Notes: generated by a model not told the origin, from the letters alone. 64,000 nucleotides of DNA from Paenibacillus thiaminolyticus (GCF_007066085.1 NZ_CP041405.1:3918501-3982500), one strand, 5' to 3'. Counted from the stretch's first letter, positions 7,583 to 16,463 are shown. A program made the numbers and translations.

Positions 7583-8566
7583 ATGAAAAAGTTATTCATA
7601 CCGTTCGTCCTATTCCTTACGCTGCTTCTGAGCGCTTGCGGCAGCAACCCAACGAACAACGCCGACAAGGCGAGCAACCCGTCTGTAGAGCCTGCCTCGG
7701 CCGAGCCGGCAGATACGGCATCTTCATCGGGCGCGCCCGCCTCAGAAGCTGGCACGTTGACATACCAGTCCGAGAACGGCCCGATCGAGGTTCCGGCGAA
7801 TCCGCAGCGCGTCGTGGTGCTTACCCGCTTCTTAACGGGCAACGTGATGGCGCTTGACGTGCCCGTGGTCGGGGTGGATGAGATGTCCAAGGACAACCCG
7901 AGGTTCGAAGAGCGGCTGCAAGACGTTGAGGCCGTGTCGGAAGAAAGTCTTGAGAAAATCATTGAGCTGGATCCGGATCTTATCATTGGGCCTTCAGACA
8001 TTAAGAACCTCGATAAACTCAAGCAAATCGCCCCTACGGTCACTTATACGTATGGAAAAGTCGATTACTTGACGCAGCAACTGGAAATCGGGAAGTTGTT
8101 GAACAAGGAAAAGGAAGCGCAAGCTTGGGTTGACGATTTTAAAGCGAGAGCCAAAACAGCCGGGGAAGAAATCAAGGCGAAGATTGGCCCCGATGCCACG
8201 GTTTCGGTCATTGAGACCTTCTATAAGCAGCTCTATGTTTATGGCGAGAACTTTGGCCGCGGCACCGAAATTCTCTATACGGAATTTGGGCTTCCTATGC
8301 CCGAGAAGGTTAGGGAGGCAACGAGCAAGGACGGTTATTTTGCCTTATCGACGGAAGTGCTGAAGGATTATTTTGGCGATTACGTGATTTTTAGCAAAAA
8401 TGCAGATGAGGACAACACATTCCAAAAAACCGAGGCATACAAGAACATTCCGGCAGTCAAAAACAATCGTGTATTCGAGGTCAACGCGAAGACGTTCTAC
8501 TTTAACGATCCGCTGAGCTTGGATTATCAACTTGAGTTCTTCATTCACAGCTTTCTCGGCAAATAA
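7583..8566 (+). CDS. Iron-siderophore ABC transporter substrate-binding lipoprotein
   Basis: Extracellular lipid-anchored receptor of the FhuD/TroA-like (PF01497) class that delivers a ferric siderophore to an ABC importer. It is 327 residues. The lipobox LLSAC places the lipidated cysteine at residue 19, followed by a Ser/Ala/Glu linker to about residue 55. The binding fold starts at IEVPANPQRVVVL, with the usual IIELDPDLIIG segment closing the first lobe. A Fur-box promoter lies directly upstream. No permease or ATPase gene is adjacent, so it must work with a transporter encoded elsewhere. GGGAGAG precedes ATG 7583. Confidence 0.92.
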   Translation: MKKLFIPFVLFLTLLLSACGSNPTNNADKASNPSVEPASAEPADTASSSGAPASEAGTLTYQSENGPIEVPANPQRVVVLTRFLTGNVMALDVPVVGVDEMSKDNPRFEERLQDVEAVSEESLEKIIELDPDLIIGPSDIKNLDKLKQIAPTVTYTYGKVDYLTQQLEIGKLLNKEKEAQAWVDDFKARAKTAGEEIKAKIGPDATVSVIETFYKQLYVYGENFGRGTEILYTEFGLPMPEKVREATSKDGYFALSTEVLKDYFGDYVIFSKNADEDNTFQKTEAYKNIPAVKNNRVFEVNAKTFYFNDPLSLDYQLEFFIHSFLGK

Positions 8567-8605
8567 ACGACTGAGCGATAAAGACTTATCTTGCTAAGCT
8601 TACAA

Positions 8606-8645
8606 AAGATGGCTTCTGAATTCATCGGGAGTCATCTTCTTTATT
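8606..8645 (+). terminator. Terminator after the siderophore-binding gene
   Basis: AAGATG-CT pairs with AG-CATCTT across a loop, with one mismatch, and is followed by CTTTATTT. Confidence 0.5.
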
Positions 8646-8694
8646 TCCATGGAAAGCGTTCCGATTTGTATCTTATTGATAAAAGGAATGTTGG

Positions 8695-9035
8695 TTCAGC
8701 ACATTCGGCGCTCTCATTGGCCATTCATTCGGTATTGGGATGAAGTTTGCAGCCAAAGCACCGCAAAAGTTTCATGCTTATATCGGTATCGGTCAGGTGG
8801 CCGATACGGCAGCAAGTGAATTGGATAGCTTGGAATATACGCTAGAACAGGCGAGGCTGGACGGAAATACGAAAGATGCGGAGAAATTAGAACCTGCGCG
8901 GGGTCTGAGCGAAAAAGGAGAGGCCATCACTCCAAGAAATTTGGTCCGCAAATATGGCGGAGGAAGCACGGACAAATATTGTTCAAATCGTTCAAAAGAT
9001 AGAGCTTCCTGCTTATTTTGTTCTGGGGAATTATG
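8695..9035 (+). pseudogene. Remnant of an alpha/beta-hydrolase gene
   Basis: Only a middle and a late part of an alpha/beta hydrolase remain. One frame reads the nucleophile elbow GHSFG, then KFHAYIGIGQV, a stretch typical of this family. After about 9000 the similarity continues in another frame as IELPAYFVLGNYD, the usual strand before the catalytic Asp. There is no start codon or N-terminal half and at least one frameshift lies between the two pieces. It appears to be a decayed gene. Confidence 0.6.
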
Positions 9036-9069
9036 ATAGAGCACTACCTTGTGCAGGCAGGTGCTCTAT
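9036..9069. repeat. Inverted repeat, possible transcription stop
   Basis: ATAGAGCAC (9036-9044) pairs perfectly with GTGCTCTAT (9061-9069). It lies between the hydrolase remnant and the convergent lipoprotein gene. There is no strong T run on either side. Confidence 0.45.
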
Positions 9070-9136
9070 GGCTTTTCTATTACTGGCAGAGTTATCTGAT
9101 CTTTTCAACTCATTCGTATTCGCCCAATCGGCAAGG

Positions 9137-9919
9137 CTAGTTTTTAGCTGGCATGCTCAGCGGCGTGTTCCAATCTATGCTGTAAGGGTTGTCGGAGCTT
9201 TTCAAAAGATCCGCATAAATTTTCTGTCTTCTCACGAGATTGGAGTTCGGGTCGCTTAGGCTTTCCTCAGACCAGTATTGATAGCCAAGGAGATAATTGC
9301 CTAACAGCTCTTCCCATGAACTGAAGCGTTCTCGCATTTTCTCCGCCGCCTCTATGCTTAACTCTACGGCATGTTCATACGGGATATACCCGGCAATGTA
9401 GGACCAGCTTGCCACTTGAGTCGCCCGGCATAAATCCCAAGCAGCGATGCCGTATTTTGGGGATGTAGTATGTACTTTTGCGAATAATTCGACGCTTTCC
9501 GTAAATTTGATTTCTTCGGATGTTGGATTCGAGGATGTTTTCATTTCAGCGATGATGTCATTAAATTCATCCTTGCGCGCAAGATACTCATTCATATACG
9601 TCATAAATTCGGCATTATGCCCTTCCGTAAGCAGCCATTGAATCGTCGACTCCGCGCTCTCGGCATCGGTGATGCTCCATGAGTCTTGGAGAACCTCCTT
9701 CATCATCTCCGCATTCGCCGAGGAGGGCTCAACTCCGCCGAATAGCTTCAGATCGACTCCGTTATCCACCGTAATTAAAGCATACGTAGCATTGATGAAC
9801 GGAAGCGTGCCGTCGTCGGGCTTGGTCTCCTCCTTCGGATTCGTCGACGACGGGGAACAACCTGATAAACCAATAGCGATGGCGCATAAAGCGATGAAAA
9901 AAAAGAATGTTTTTCTCAA
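9137..9919 (-). CDS. DUF1266 domain lipoprotein
   Basis: Predicted membrane-anchored lipoprotein of unknown role, 260 residues. A signal helix and lipobox GLSGC (Cys21) are followed by a short Lys/Glu/Pro linker. The C-terminal half has the DUF1266 pattern: a WDLCR motif, a GYI segment, then FSSWEELLGNYLLG and YW. A start at TTG 9919 is preferred because GGAGGAG lies about seven bases before it and the signal peptide then begins at residue 1. The frame extends upstream to 10093 without a ribosome site. A strong hairpin ends whatever lies upstream at about 10033-10061. Confidence 0.75.
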   Translation of the reverse strand: MRKTFFFFIALCAIAIGLSGCSPSSTNPKEETKPDDGTLPFINATYALITVDNGVDLKLFGGVEPSSANAEMMKEVLQDSWSITDAESAESTIQWLLTEGHNAEFMTYMNEYLARKDEFNDIIAEMKTSSNPTSEEIKFTESVELFAKVHTTSPKYGIAAWDLCRATQVASWSYIAGYIPYEHAVELSIEAAEKMRERFSSWEELLGNYLLGYQYWSEESLSDPNSNLVRRQKIYADLLKSSDNPYSIDWNTPLSMPAKN

Positions 9920-10032
9920 GATGGTGTCTCCTCCAGTTCTATTCCTATCCTTGCTTGACATGAAATGATCACTTATCTTACCACACTTTTGTGTAAGTTT
10001 CTGTATGAAATATTCCACAATATGCAAAAGAG

Positions 10033-10061
10033 CCAAGCCGCCTGAGAGCCAGGCGGCTTGG
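10033..10061 (-). terminator. Strong hairpin, terminator in the leftward direction
   Basis: CCAAGCCGCCTG pairs with CAGGCGGCTTGG, 12 bp perfect with a five-base loop. On the minus strand it is followed by CTCTTTTGC, so it most likely ends leftward transcription from the remnant at 10094-10313. Confidence 0.65.
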
Positions 10062-10093
10062 TTCGTATTGGACAGGCAGCCCCACGTTTCCAT

Positions 10094-10313
10094 TCAACTC
10101 AGCGCTTGCCCGTTAATCTTCCGGAACACCTCGTAGCTGCGCCGGGCGCATTCCGAGAGGCGATCGGATGGAAGCCGCTCACTTCCGCGTACAGCGTATC
10201 GTTCAATCTTGCCGTCCACCGTTCCGGCAGCAGCTTGCGTTTGCGTAACCGAAGGGAGTAGAGTAGCATAACTTCTCTGGCAGATGGTAAAGTGAACAAG
10301 ACGGAGCTTTCCT
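10094..10313 (-). pseudogene. Unrecognised gene remnant
   Basis: One minus-strand frame reads about 70 codons ending ARRSYEVFRKINGQALS and a stop, followed after about 30 bases by a strong leftward terminator, as expected for the 3' end of a gene. There is no start codon or ribosome site, and an in-frame stop lies just upstream. I do not recognise the product. It may be the tail of a deleted gene or chance. Confidence 0.25.
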
Positions 10314-10365
10314 GTCAGCAGACTGTTAATGCCGCCCTAATTTGATTCGAGCGAGGTATGAATAG

Positions 10366-11022
10366 ATGACGAAACGAAAATTTTATACTTGGTCTCTGCT
10401 GGCTGTCCTTGCCGGTTACATCATGTACGTCTTGTATAACAATTACCTTCACGATCCGCAAGCCGCTGCATTTTTGAGCCGCAAATCCAATGCCGCCCGA
10501 CCCATTAACACCCAGGTCTGGTTGCCGGTGATGAAGGTTCATGCGGCATTCGCCTGCCTGGCGATCCTGGCGGGAGCGGTTAACTTCATACATACGCTGC
10601 TGAGAAAATATCGGCTCTTCCATCGAATCAACGGCTATCTGTATGTGATATCCGTTTTCGCGGTGGTGCTTACTTCAGGCTACATGGCTCCGTATGCGAC
10701 AGGAGGGAAGCCCGCGAGCATTGCCTTCAATCTGCTGAATATGATCTGGATGTTCATCACGGTGGTGGCGATCGTGAACATAAAAAAGAAGCGGATGATC
10801 CGGCACCGGGCATGGATGATTCGCAGCTACGTTTTTTGCTTCACGAACCTGACCATTCATCTCCTTACCTTTGCGCTCCATGAAGGGATGGGCTTGCCGT
10901 ATCCGGCCAGTTACACTGCCGCCGTCTATGCTACGATCCTGCTGCTCTTCGGGTTGGCGGAGATCATCATACGCCGGATTGGCCGATCTCCGATTGACTT
11001 CAATCGCTCCGAAGCGGCATAA
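10366..11022 (+). CDS. DUF2306 family membrane protein
   Basis: A 218-residue integral membrane protein with about six hydrophobic helices. It matches the DUF2306 pattern: an N-terminal helix, VKVHAAFACLAILAG with the first conserved His, LFHRINGYLYV with the second, then IRHRAWMIRSYVF. The conserved histidines in the membrane suggest haem or metal binding, but the function is unknown. A modest GAGGT site precedes ATG 10366. No partner gene is adjacent. Confidence 0.82.
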   Translation: MTKRKFYTWSLLAVLAGYIMYVLYNNYLHDPQAAAFLSRKSNAARPINTQVWLPVMKVHAAFACLAILAGAVNFIHTLLRKYRLFHRINGYLYVISVFAVVLTSGYMAPYATGGKPASIAFNLLNMIWMFITVVAIVNIKKKRMIRHRAWMIRSYVFCFTNLTIHLLTFALHEGMGLPYPASYTAAVYATILLLFGLAEIIIRRIGRSPIDFNRSEAA

Positions 11023-11099
11023 GCGAGCAGAGGCAGGGTCTGGCAGTATACCGGGCACAAGGGCAGCATGGGGAAAACGGACCGGGCCGGTCACTCCGC

Positions 11100-11363
11100 A
11101 TCATTCTCATTGACAAGCAGCCCCATCATCTGCGTAAAGTGCTGTTAGTCGGCAGCGGAGCACAGCATTGCCGTCCCGCTCGGTGATCTGTACCCGCACC
11201 GCAGGAGGTTCAGCTTGTTCAGGGAACGGTTACCCGCCTGTACAGAGCGGCTAACAAGCTGCTGTATACGGACAATCGCGGACAAGAACAGGCATTGCAT
11301 TACGATGTGCTGGTTATGGCCGCGGGAAGCGTCGTACGGCAACCGGGATTGGTTGTTCCTTGA
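11100..11363 (+). pseudogene. Remnant of an NADH-dehydrogenase-like flavoprotein gene
   Basis: Conceptual translation from 11100 gives IILIDKQPHHLRKVLLVG, the end of the first beta strand and loop of a type-II NADH-dehydrogenase-like FAD protein. A stop codon and a small frame break follow. The reading then resumes as VQGTVTRLYRAANKLLYTD and YDVLVMAAGSVVRQPG, the next conserved segments of the same fold, before a final stop. The start and the NAD-binding half are missing. It appears to be a decayed gene. Confidence 0.6.
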
Positions 11364-11463
11364 CGACAGTCTTGCGAATATCTGCAATTTGTGATAAAAG
11401 GTCTATAATACACAAAACCAGTCGGTAGGGTCAGCAAGACTACGGTAAAGGAGCGAACGAACG

Positions 11464-11802
11464 ATGGAATGGAAAGAGATTACGACAGCAGACGAGTGGG
11501 CAAAGCTGTTGGAACAATCGGCGGAGCGCGGGGTTGTCGTGCTGAAGCACAGCACCACCTGTCCCGTAAGCTCGAATGCGCTGAACGAGTACGATCAGTA
11601 TTTGCAGGGCAATCCGAACAGCGCTATCGATTACGTTCTCGTCAAGGTGATCGAGTCCCGCCCCGTCTCCAACCAGATTGCCGAGGATCTCGATGTAAAG
11701 CATGAGTCGCCGCAAATCATTTATGTCAAAGACAAGCAAAAATACTGGACGGCTTCCCATTGGGCGGTAACGACCGAGCATATGGCAGCGGTATTGGATT
11801 AG
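11464..11802 (+). CDS. ytxJ: Bacillithiol-system redox-active protein YtxJ
   Basis: Thioredoxin-fold monothiol bacilliredoxin-like protein, 112 residues, cytoplasmic. The single active cysteine is Cys33 in TTCPVS, and YVLVKVIESRPVSN and SPQIIYVKD match the family's later strands. It probably removes bacillithiol from mixed disulfides, which agrees with a bacillithiol-making Bacillota. AAGGAG precedes ATG 11464, and TATAAT at about 11402 may be part of its promoter. The hairpin after it can serve both this gene and the convergent lipoprotein gene. Confidence 0.93.
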   Translation: MEWKEITTADEWAKLLEQSAERGVVVLKHSTTCPVSSNALNEYDQYLQGNPNSAIDYVLVKVIESRPVSNQIAEDLDVKHESPQIIYVKDKQKYWTASHWAVTTEHMAAVLD

Positions 11803-11812
11803 ATCGGCCATG

Positions 11813-11852
11813 AAAAAATAGAGCCCGTTCCGGATGACCCGGGGCGGGCTCT
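11813..11852 (-). terminator. Terminator between convergent genes
   Basis: AGAGCCCG (11820-11827) pairs with CGGGCTCT (11845-11852). On the minus strand a T-rich run follows, so it best serves the leftward lipoprotein gene. It may also act on ytxJ. Confidence 0.65.
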
Positions 11853-11887
11853 TGTCTATCACGAATGAACACGAACCATGCCGGAAC

Positions 11888-12481
11888 CTAGTACTTTTTC
11901 TCGAATAGAACTTCTCCATTGTCGGAGACGGCTGTAACCGAAGCGGGATAACCTTCAATACCTATTGCGATTTCTGTATAGATGGTTTGATTTCGTCCTA
12001 CCTTAATTCCTGAAACCTCTCCATTAGGGTAGCTAATATAGATTGTATTGACACGATGATCATTGATGCTTCCCGTTACGACATGAATTCTTTTTTTTAT
12101 GTTGTCATATATCGTTTCGCTAACCATATTATATATGCTAATCGGGTCATGATTCGTTAGCTTCGTTCCATCCAGGAAGCCTAGCTCATAGTTATCATCG
12201 GGCATTTTTTCAGCATACATAACAGCATGCCAGTTCACACTGTCTTTTTCAAAAAGAAAGGTCACGAAGCAGGATTTTTCCGAGACATTCACATCTACGA
12301 CGCGAATGTTTTTTGTATTACCTCCGTATTTCAAGTTTGCGGTTGTTGTCAAAAGCTCCTCCAGACTATCCTCTACCCCATGCATGCTCTTAACGTCCAT
12401 TTCTTTGTCCCTATTTTCGGTACAGCCAGAAATCATACTGACAAGCAAAACGAAAAGAACAATGATCTTACTTTTTTTCAT
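11888..12481 (-). CDS. Hypothetical lipoprotein, 197 residues
   Basis: Predicted lipoprotein of unknown function. The signal sequence ends in the lipobox SGC (Cys20). The mature part is acidic and beta-rich, with no domain I can name. Its composition is AT-richer than most of the window. ATG is preceded by GGTGAGGTGCG on the minus strand. It shares a terminator with convergent ytxJ. A role in the cell envelope is inferred only from the lipid anchor. Confidence 0.7.
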   Translation of the reverse strand: MKKSKIIVLFVLLVSMISGCTENRDKEMDVKSMHGVEDSLEELLTTTANLKYGGNTKNIRVVDVNVSEKSCFVTFLFEKDSVNWHAVMYAEKMPDDNYELGFLDGTKLTNHDPISIYNMVSETIYDNIKKRIHVVTGSINDHRVNTIYISYPNGEVSGIKVGRNQTIYTEIAIGIEGYPASVTAVSDNGEVLFEKKY

Positions 12482-12690
12482 CGCACCTCACCTTTGATTT
12501 AGTTCGCTCATTTTTTAACTGTCATTGCGGCATGCTTTTATATTTATGTATATGATAACCAGTCTAAAAACTCTTGCTCCTAAAGAAATCCGGCGGAGGC
12601 GCCGATGATATTCAAGGAAGGGAAATTGTGGATGTTCATTCCATCCTAGAATAGCACTCGCATAGGGAGAAAGAGGGTAAAAGAGAAGCG

Positions 12691-13800
12691 ATGAAATGGC
12701 AGTGGCACAAAATCGCAATGGCGGTAGTCATCGGGTCCATGCTGGTCACCGGATGCGGCAGCGGGTCGCAGAGCAACTCGGACAGCAAGCAGGAGGGAGC
12801 TGATAGTACGGCAGTTCAGCAAACCGCGGAGAAGTCTAAGCCTAAGGGGACCGCGTTCACCAGCCTGGACGGGACAATGCAGCTGACCTTGCCGAGCTCC
12901 TGGAGACAGAATGATGAGCTCAACAATATGGCGCAGTTCGCTGCGTATCATCGGAGCAATAACAGGTTCGCCCTCGTGAGCAGGACGCTGAAGGCCGATC
13001 TAGAGGATGGGGCAACGGTTGACGATATTGTCGATCGGACCATCACTAATGCTGATGCGATCACATTGGATGACATGGAAGTCATTGCAACCCGGGATAC
13101 CTACGTCGGCCCTGACCCAGCCAAGCAGCTGGAATTCCGTGGCATCAACAAAAACGGCACGAAGGAGAAAGTTCATTATCTTGTTACAACAATGGAGAAG
13201 GGGGATAATTTCTACCAAATCGTATTTTGGACAAAGGAATCCAAGTTCGACAAATACAAGGAAGAATTTGAACAGGCCACAGAGACATTCAAGGTGCTGA
13301 ATGCAAGCGATTCGGAAGCGCCAGCCGCAGCCCCGGCAAAGCCGAAAGTGATCAAGAGCGCTGACAGCCGGATGGAGCTGACAGTGACGGCCAATTGGAT
13401 GGAATACCCGTTGAACGAAGATGCCGAGATATCCGCCTTCTATCCAGCGGGCAATGAGTACGTCATCGTCATCCCGGATGATCGCGAGGAGATGGGAGAT
13501 ATTCAGACCCTCGAAGACTACTATGATCTGTTATATGAGTATAACTATAGCGAGTTCGCATCAGGGAGGGCTGTAGAAGAGCCGAAGAGCGTGAACATCA
13601 ACGGCTTGCCTGCCTTGCAGTTCGAGATCCAGGGCGTCTCGGAGGACAAAGAAAAAATCGCGATGCTCATTACGCTGATTGAATCGCCACAGCAGTTCAC
13701 GCAGGTAATCTTCTGGACAACCCAGTCGAACATCGAGCAGAAGCGCGAACGCTTCATCGAAGCCGCGGCTTCCTACAAGGAGCACGCCCTTCATACGTGA
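12691..13800 (+). CDS. Two-domain lipoprotein, copy 1 of a tandem pair
   Basis: Predicted lipoprotein, 369 residues, lipidated Cys22 in TGC, then a Ser/Gln/Lys linker to about residue 50. Two related domains follow: residues 52-205 starts near TMQLTLPSSW and ends near FYQIVFWT, and residues 220-369 starts near RMELTVTANW and ends near FTQVIFWT. The fold is reminiscent of PsbP/DcrB-like proteins, but this is an inference. The next gene (13999) is a diverged copy of the whole unit, including ribosome site and terminator. Function is unknown; surface or envelope stress roles are possible. Confidence 0.75.
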   Translation: MKWQWHKIAMAVVIGSMLVTGCGSGSQSNSDSKQEGADSTAVQQTAEKSKPKGTAFTSLDGTMQLTLPSSWRQNDELNNMAQFAAYHRSNNRFALVSRTLKADLEDGATVDDIVDRTITNADAITLDDMEVIATRDTYVGPDPAKQLEFRGINKNGTKEKVHYLVTTMEKGDNFYQIVFWTKESKFDKYKEEFEQATETFKVLNASDSEAPAAAPAKPKVIKSADSRMELTVTANWMEYPLNEDAEISAFYPAGNEYVIVIPDDREEMGDIQTLEDYYDLLYEYNYSEFASGRAVEEPKSVNINGLPALQFEIQGVSEDKEKIAMLITLIESPQQFTQVIFWTTQSNIEQKRERFIEAAASYKEHALHT

Positions 13801-13821
13801 TGATAAGCCGTTACGAACATC

Positions 13822-13857
13822 AAGGCCGGGAGTTCCCGCGAGGAGATACCCGGCCTT
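13822..13857 (+). terminator. Terminator of lipoprotein copy 1
   Basis: AAGGCCGGG pairs with CCCGGCCTT, with an inner TTCCCGCG stretch. A closely similar hairpin follows copy 2, so it was part of the duplicated unit. Confidence 0.6.
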
Positions 13858-13998
13858 CATGCTTCTGATGCCTCGGTGGAGATTTCCCCCCGTTCCCGGT
13901 GGCTGGGTGAACTCCTGGCACGATGTTCGTGCCGAGGTCCATGTTATTTGTGGGTATGCATTCGCTAGAGAGACAGAAAGAAGGGTAAAAGGGAAACG

Positions 13999-15051
13999 AT
14001 GAGTAGACAATGGTATAAGGCCGCAGCGGCGGTCATGATCGCAGCCGTGCTGGCGGCCGGATGCGGCGGCTCGCAGAACGAGGCGGAGACATCTGCACCT
14101 AAGGGCACAACATTCGCCAGCCTCGATGGCAACATGCAGCTGACCTTGCCGGACAGCTGGAGGCAGGATGAGGAGTCCAGTCAAAGGGCGCGGTTCGCCG
14201 CTCACCACGAGAGCAAGGACAGGTTCGTCATCGTAAAGAGGACGGCGAAGGCCGATCTGGAAGACGGGGCAACCGTGGACGATATCGTTAATCGGACCAT
14301 CAACATCTCCGATACGATTACAATGGATGATATGGAAATGCTCGAGATCCGGGATGTCACCGTCGGCTCTGACGCAGCCAAGCAGATCGAATTCCGCGGC
14401 ATTGACAAAAATGCTACGAAGGAAAAACTCCGTTTCCTTGTTACGACATTGGAGAAGGGCGATTATTTCTACCAACTCGTATTCTGTGCGAAGGAATACA
14501 AGTTCGACAGATATAAAGATGAATTCGAGAAAAGCATTCAGTCGTTCAAGGCTATCTCACCAAGCGCCGCTGAGGCAGAAGCCAGCGATCCGGAAAAACC
14601 GAGCGTGTTCCAGAGCGCCGATAAGCGGATGGAGCTGACGCTTACGTCCAACTGGATGGTATATCCGATGAATCCGGATGCTGAGATATCCGCTTACTAT
14701 CCTGCGGAGAATGAATTCGTCATCGTCATCCCGGACGCACGCGAGGAGATGGGGGAGATAGAGACGCTCGAAGATTACTATGACCTGCTGTACGAGCTTA
14801 ACTTTAGCGAGTTCATGCCGGGAGGGCCAGTAGAAGAGCCAAGAAACGTGGAAATTAACGGCCTGTCAGCCCTGCAGTTCGAGATTCAGGGCGTCACGGA
14901 GGATAAAGAAAAGATTGCGATGCTGATTACGCTGATTGAATCGCCGCAGCAATTCACGCAAGTGATCTTCTGGACAACCCAGTCGAAAATTGAGAAGAAG
15001 CGCGAGAGCTTCATCGAGGCCTCGGCTTCCTATAAGGAGCACGCCCAATAA
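13999..15051 (+). CDS. Two-domain lipoprotein, copy 2 of a tandem pair
   Basis: Predicted lipoprotein, 350 residues, paralogue of the preceding gene over its whole length (for example GATVDDIV, KEKIAMLITLIESPQQF and FWTTQS are shared). Lipidated Cys22 in AGC; the linker is shorter than in copy 1. It has the same two internal domains at about 35-190 and 200-350. ATG 13999 follows GGGTAAAAGGGAAACG, nearly the same leader as copy 1. Divergence is strongest in the linker and in residues 85-130, so the two may bind different ligands. Function unknown. Confidence 0.75.
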   Translation: MSRQWYKAAAAVMIAAVLAAGCGGSQNEAETSAPKGTTFASLDGNMQLTLPDSWRQDEESSQRARFAAHHESKDRFVIVKRTAKADLEDGATVDDIVNRTINISDTITMDDMEMLEIRDVTVGSDAAKQIEFRGIDKNATKEKLRFLVTTLEKGDYFYQLVFCAKEYKFDRYKDEFEKSIQSFKAISPSAAEAEASDPEKPSVFQSADKRMELTLTSNWMVYPMNPDAEISAYYPAENEFVIVIPDAREEMGEIETLEDYYDLLYELNFSEFMPGGPVEEPRNVEINGLSALQFEIQGVTEDKEKIAMLITLIESPQQFTQVIFWTTQSKIEKKRESFIEASASYKEHAQ

Positions 15052-15079
15052 TTCATACATGATGAAAGTTACGAACATC

Positions 15080-15112
15080 AAGGCCGGGAGTCCCGCGAGG
15101 AAATCCCCGGCC
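15080..15112 (+). terminator. Terminator of lipoprotein copy 2
   Basis: GGCCGGG pairs with CCCCGGCC, homologous to the hairpin after copy 1. Confidence 0.5.
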
Positions 15113-15179
15113 GGCTCAAATGATTCTACTCCGGAAGCTGCTTGTCTTACTGTCCCCCCAATTTGATAGAACGAACTAC

Positions 15180-15836
15180 TTACAAATAGTCGAGGCTATT
15201 GAGAATCAAAAGCAGTCCAACAATACACATGACCCACGAAAGCGCCGAACCCGAATGCTTGGCGATTTTAAGCCGAAGGCTTTCCAATGGTCTTTGCATC
15301 GCGCGGCCAAACAGGACGTGCAGCGCGTACACAATCAATGGCGGCAGCACCATTACGACATTATAAGCCGCCAACAAAGGAAACCACTGGTACAGCACTA
15401 AATCAGAAGTCGTCATAAGGCCGATTGCCGCAAAATAGGGGAAGGCTGTACCCACTTCAATGATTGATGTTGTGAATCCCAATGCCACCATCGCTATTTT
15501 ACTTTTGGACCGGGGTCTGGGTAATTCCGATTTTTCACTCTTGGGAACGTAGAAGCTAGCGATAAACAAAACTCCCCCAATAATGAGCATGACCCAACTT
15601 ACTATACGACTTTGAAAAATTGTGGAGAACGCCTCTAAAATTACACCAAGTCCCAATTTGAGCGCTACGCCAACTAAAAAGTAAAATCCGGCGACGGTCA
15701 ATAAATAAATCATTAATCGGGAACTCAGTCGTTCTTTCTCAGTTAACAGCAAATAGACCGTTACCCCCAGCGTAGCTGGACTGAGGGTATCCAGCAAGGC
15801 TAGCCCGCCGATCATCAGCAGTAACTCATTGCTCAC
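15180..15836 (-). CDS. GAP/Sap family (LysE-like) membrane exporter
   Basis: A 218-residue integral membrane protein with about six helices. The N-terminus LALLDTLSPATLGVTVYLLL has the conserved Asp/Ser/Pro pattern of GAP/Sap (PF11139) LysE-superfamily proteins, with a polar cytoplasmic loop near residues 100-110 and a second motif GFTTSIIEVGTAFPY. Members are thought to export small molecules or lipids; the substrate here is unknown. Its ATG overlaps the stop of the upstream MerR remnant in an ATGA, so it was once translationally coupled to that regulator. Confidence 0.82.
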   Translation of the reverse strand: MSNELLLMIGGLALLDTLSPATLGVTVYLLLTEKERLSSRLMIYLLTVAGFYFLVGVALKLGLGVILEAFSTIFQSRIVSWVMLIIGGVLFIASFYVPKSEKSELPRPRSKSKIAMVALGFTTSIIEVGTAFPYFAAIGLMTTSDLVLYQWFPLLAAYNVVMVLPPLIVYALHVLFGRAMQRPLESLRLKIAKHSGSALSWVMCIVGLLLILNSLDYL

Positions 15837-16463
15837 GATTTCCCTCCTTGATTGGTAGAACTGTCTGGAACGGTAGACATAAAAATCTCATATGCACTTT
15901 CCATAAAATCAAGAACTTCCTTTTTGATAGGATAAAGGCCCAGTTTCTCGGACGCTTCGGGCGATTTCCTCAAATCCCATAATTTATTAATAAACTCGTC
16001 CTCATCTTTGAATTCTTCCTTTTGCTTTTCCAGCATGCGCCTTATAATATTTTGCACACTTGGTGATGAAGGCTCCCCGATTTCGTAATATTTGGTAATT
16101 TGGCCAGTCAGCGCAATCCATTCCAGCGCTTCGGGATGTTCATCATTCATATTCGGCAATTCAAGCTCCATGTCATTGAATATGCTGTCCCTGAATAACT
16201 CCAGCCTCTTTTTATCCTGATTGGACAACTGAATAAGCTTTTGAATTGCCAGTTCTTCATCGCCCCCCTCTACTGCAAGGCCATTTAATAACTCGCGCAG
16301 AGATAGCTCTATTTCCTTTAATCTTGCTTGCTCCTCCAATATATAAGTCAGTTGATTTTTCAACCCCCTTGACCAATTCCATTTGGGGTACGATTTGATC
16401 GTAATACCGAAGTGTTCTGACCGTAATGTTGGTCTGATTTGCAACTTTTTTGATGTGAATCAT
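15833..16463 (-). pseudogene. MerR-family regulator gene with internal deletion and frameshift
   Basis: The N-terminus MIHIKKVANQTNITVRTLRYYDQI is broken here into MIHIKKVANQ and TNITVRTLRYYDQI for clarity; it is a perfect MerR winged-helix start. Right after DQI the frame changes to one that begins deep in the helical linker (NWSRGLKNQLTYILEEQ) and then stays open to the end (effector/helical domain, LRELLNGLAVEGG onward). The wing and hinge, about 40-45 codons, are missing, with a net frameshift at about 16385-16395. The product cannot bind DNA normally. The downstream half stays open, so the event looks recent. Confidence 0.75.

Noticed and set aside
13861..13998. Promoter or regulator site between the duplicated lipoprotein genes
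   Set aside because: No clear -35/-10 or operator could be picked by eye.
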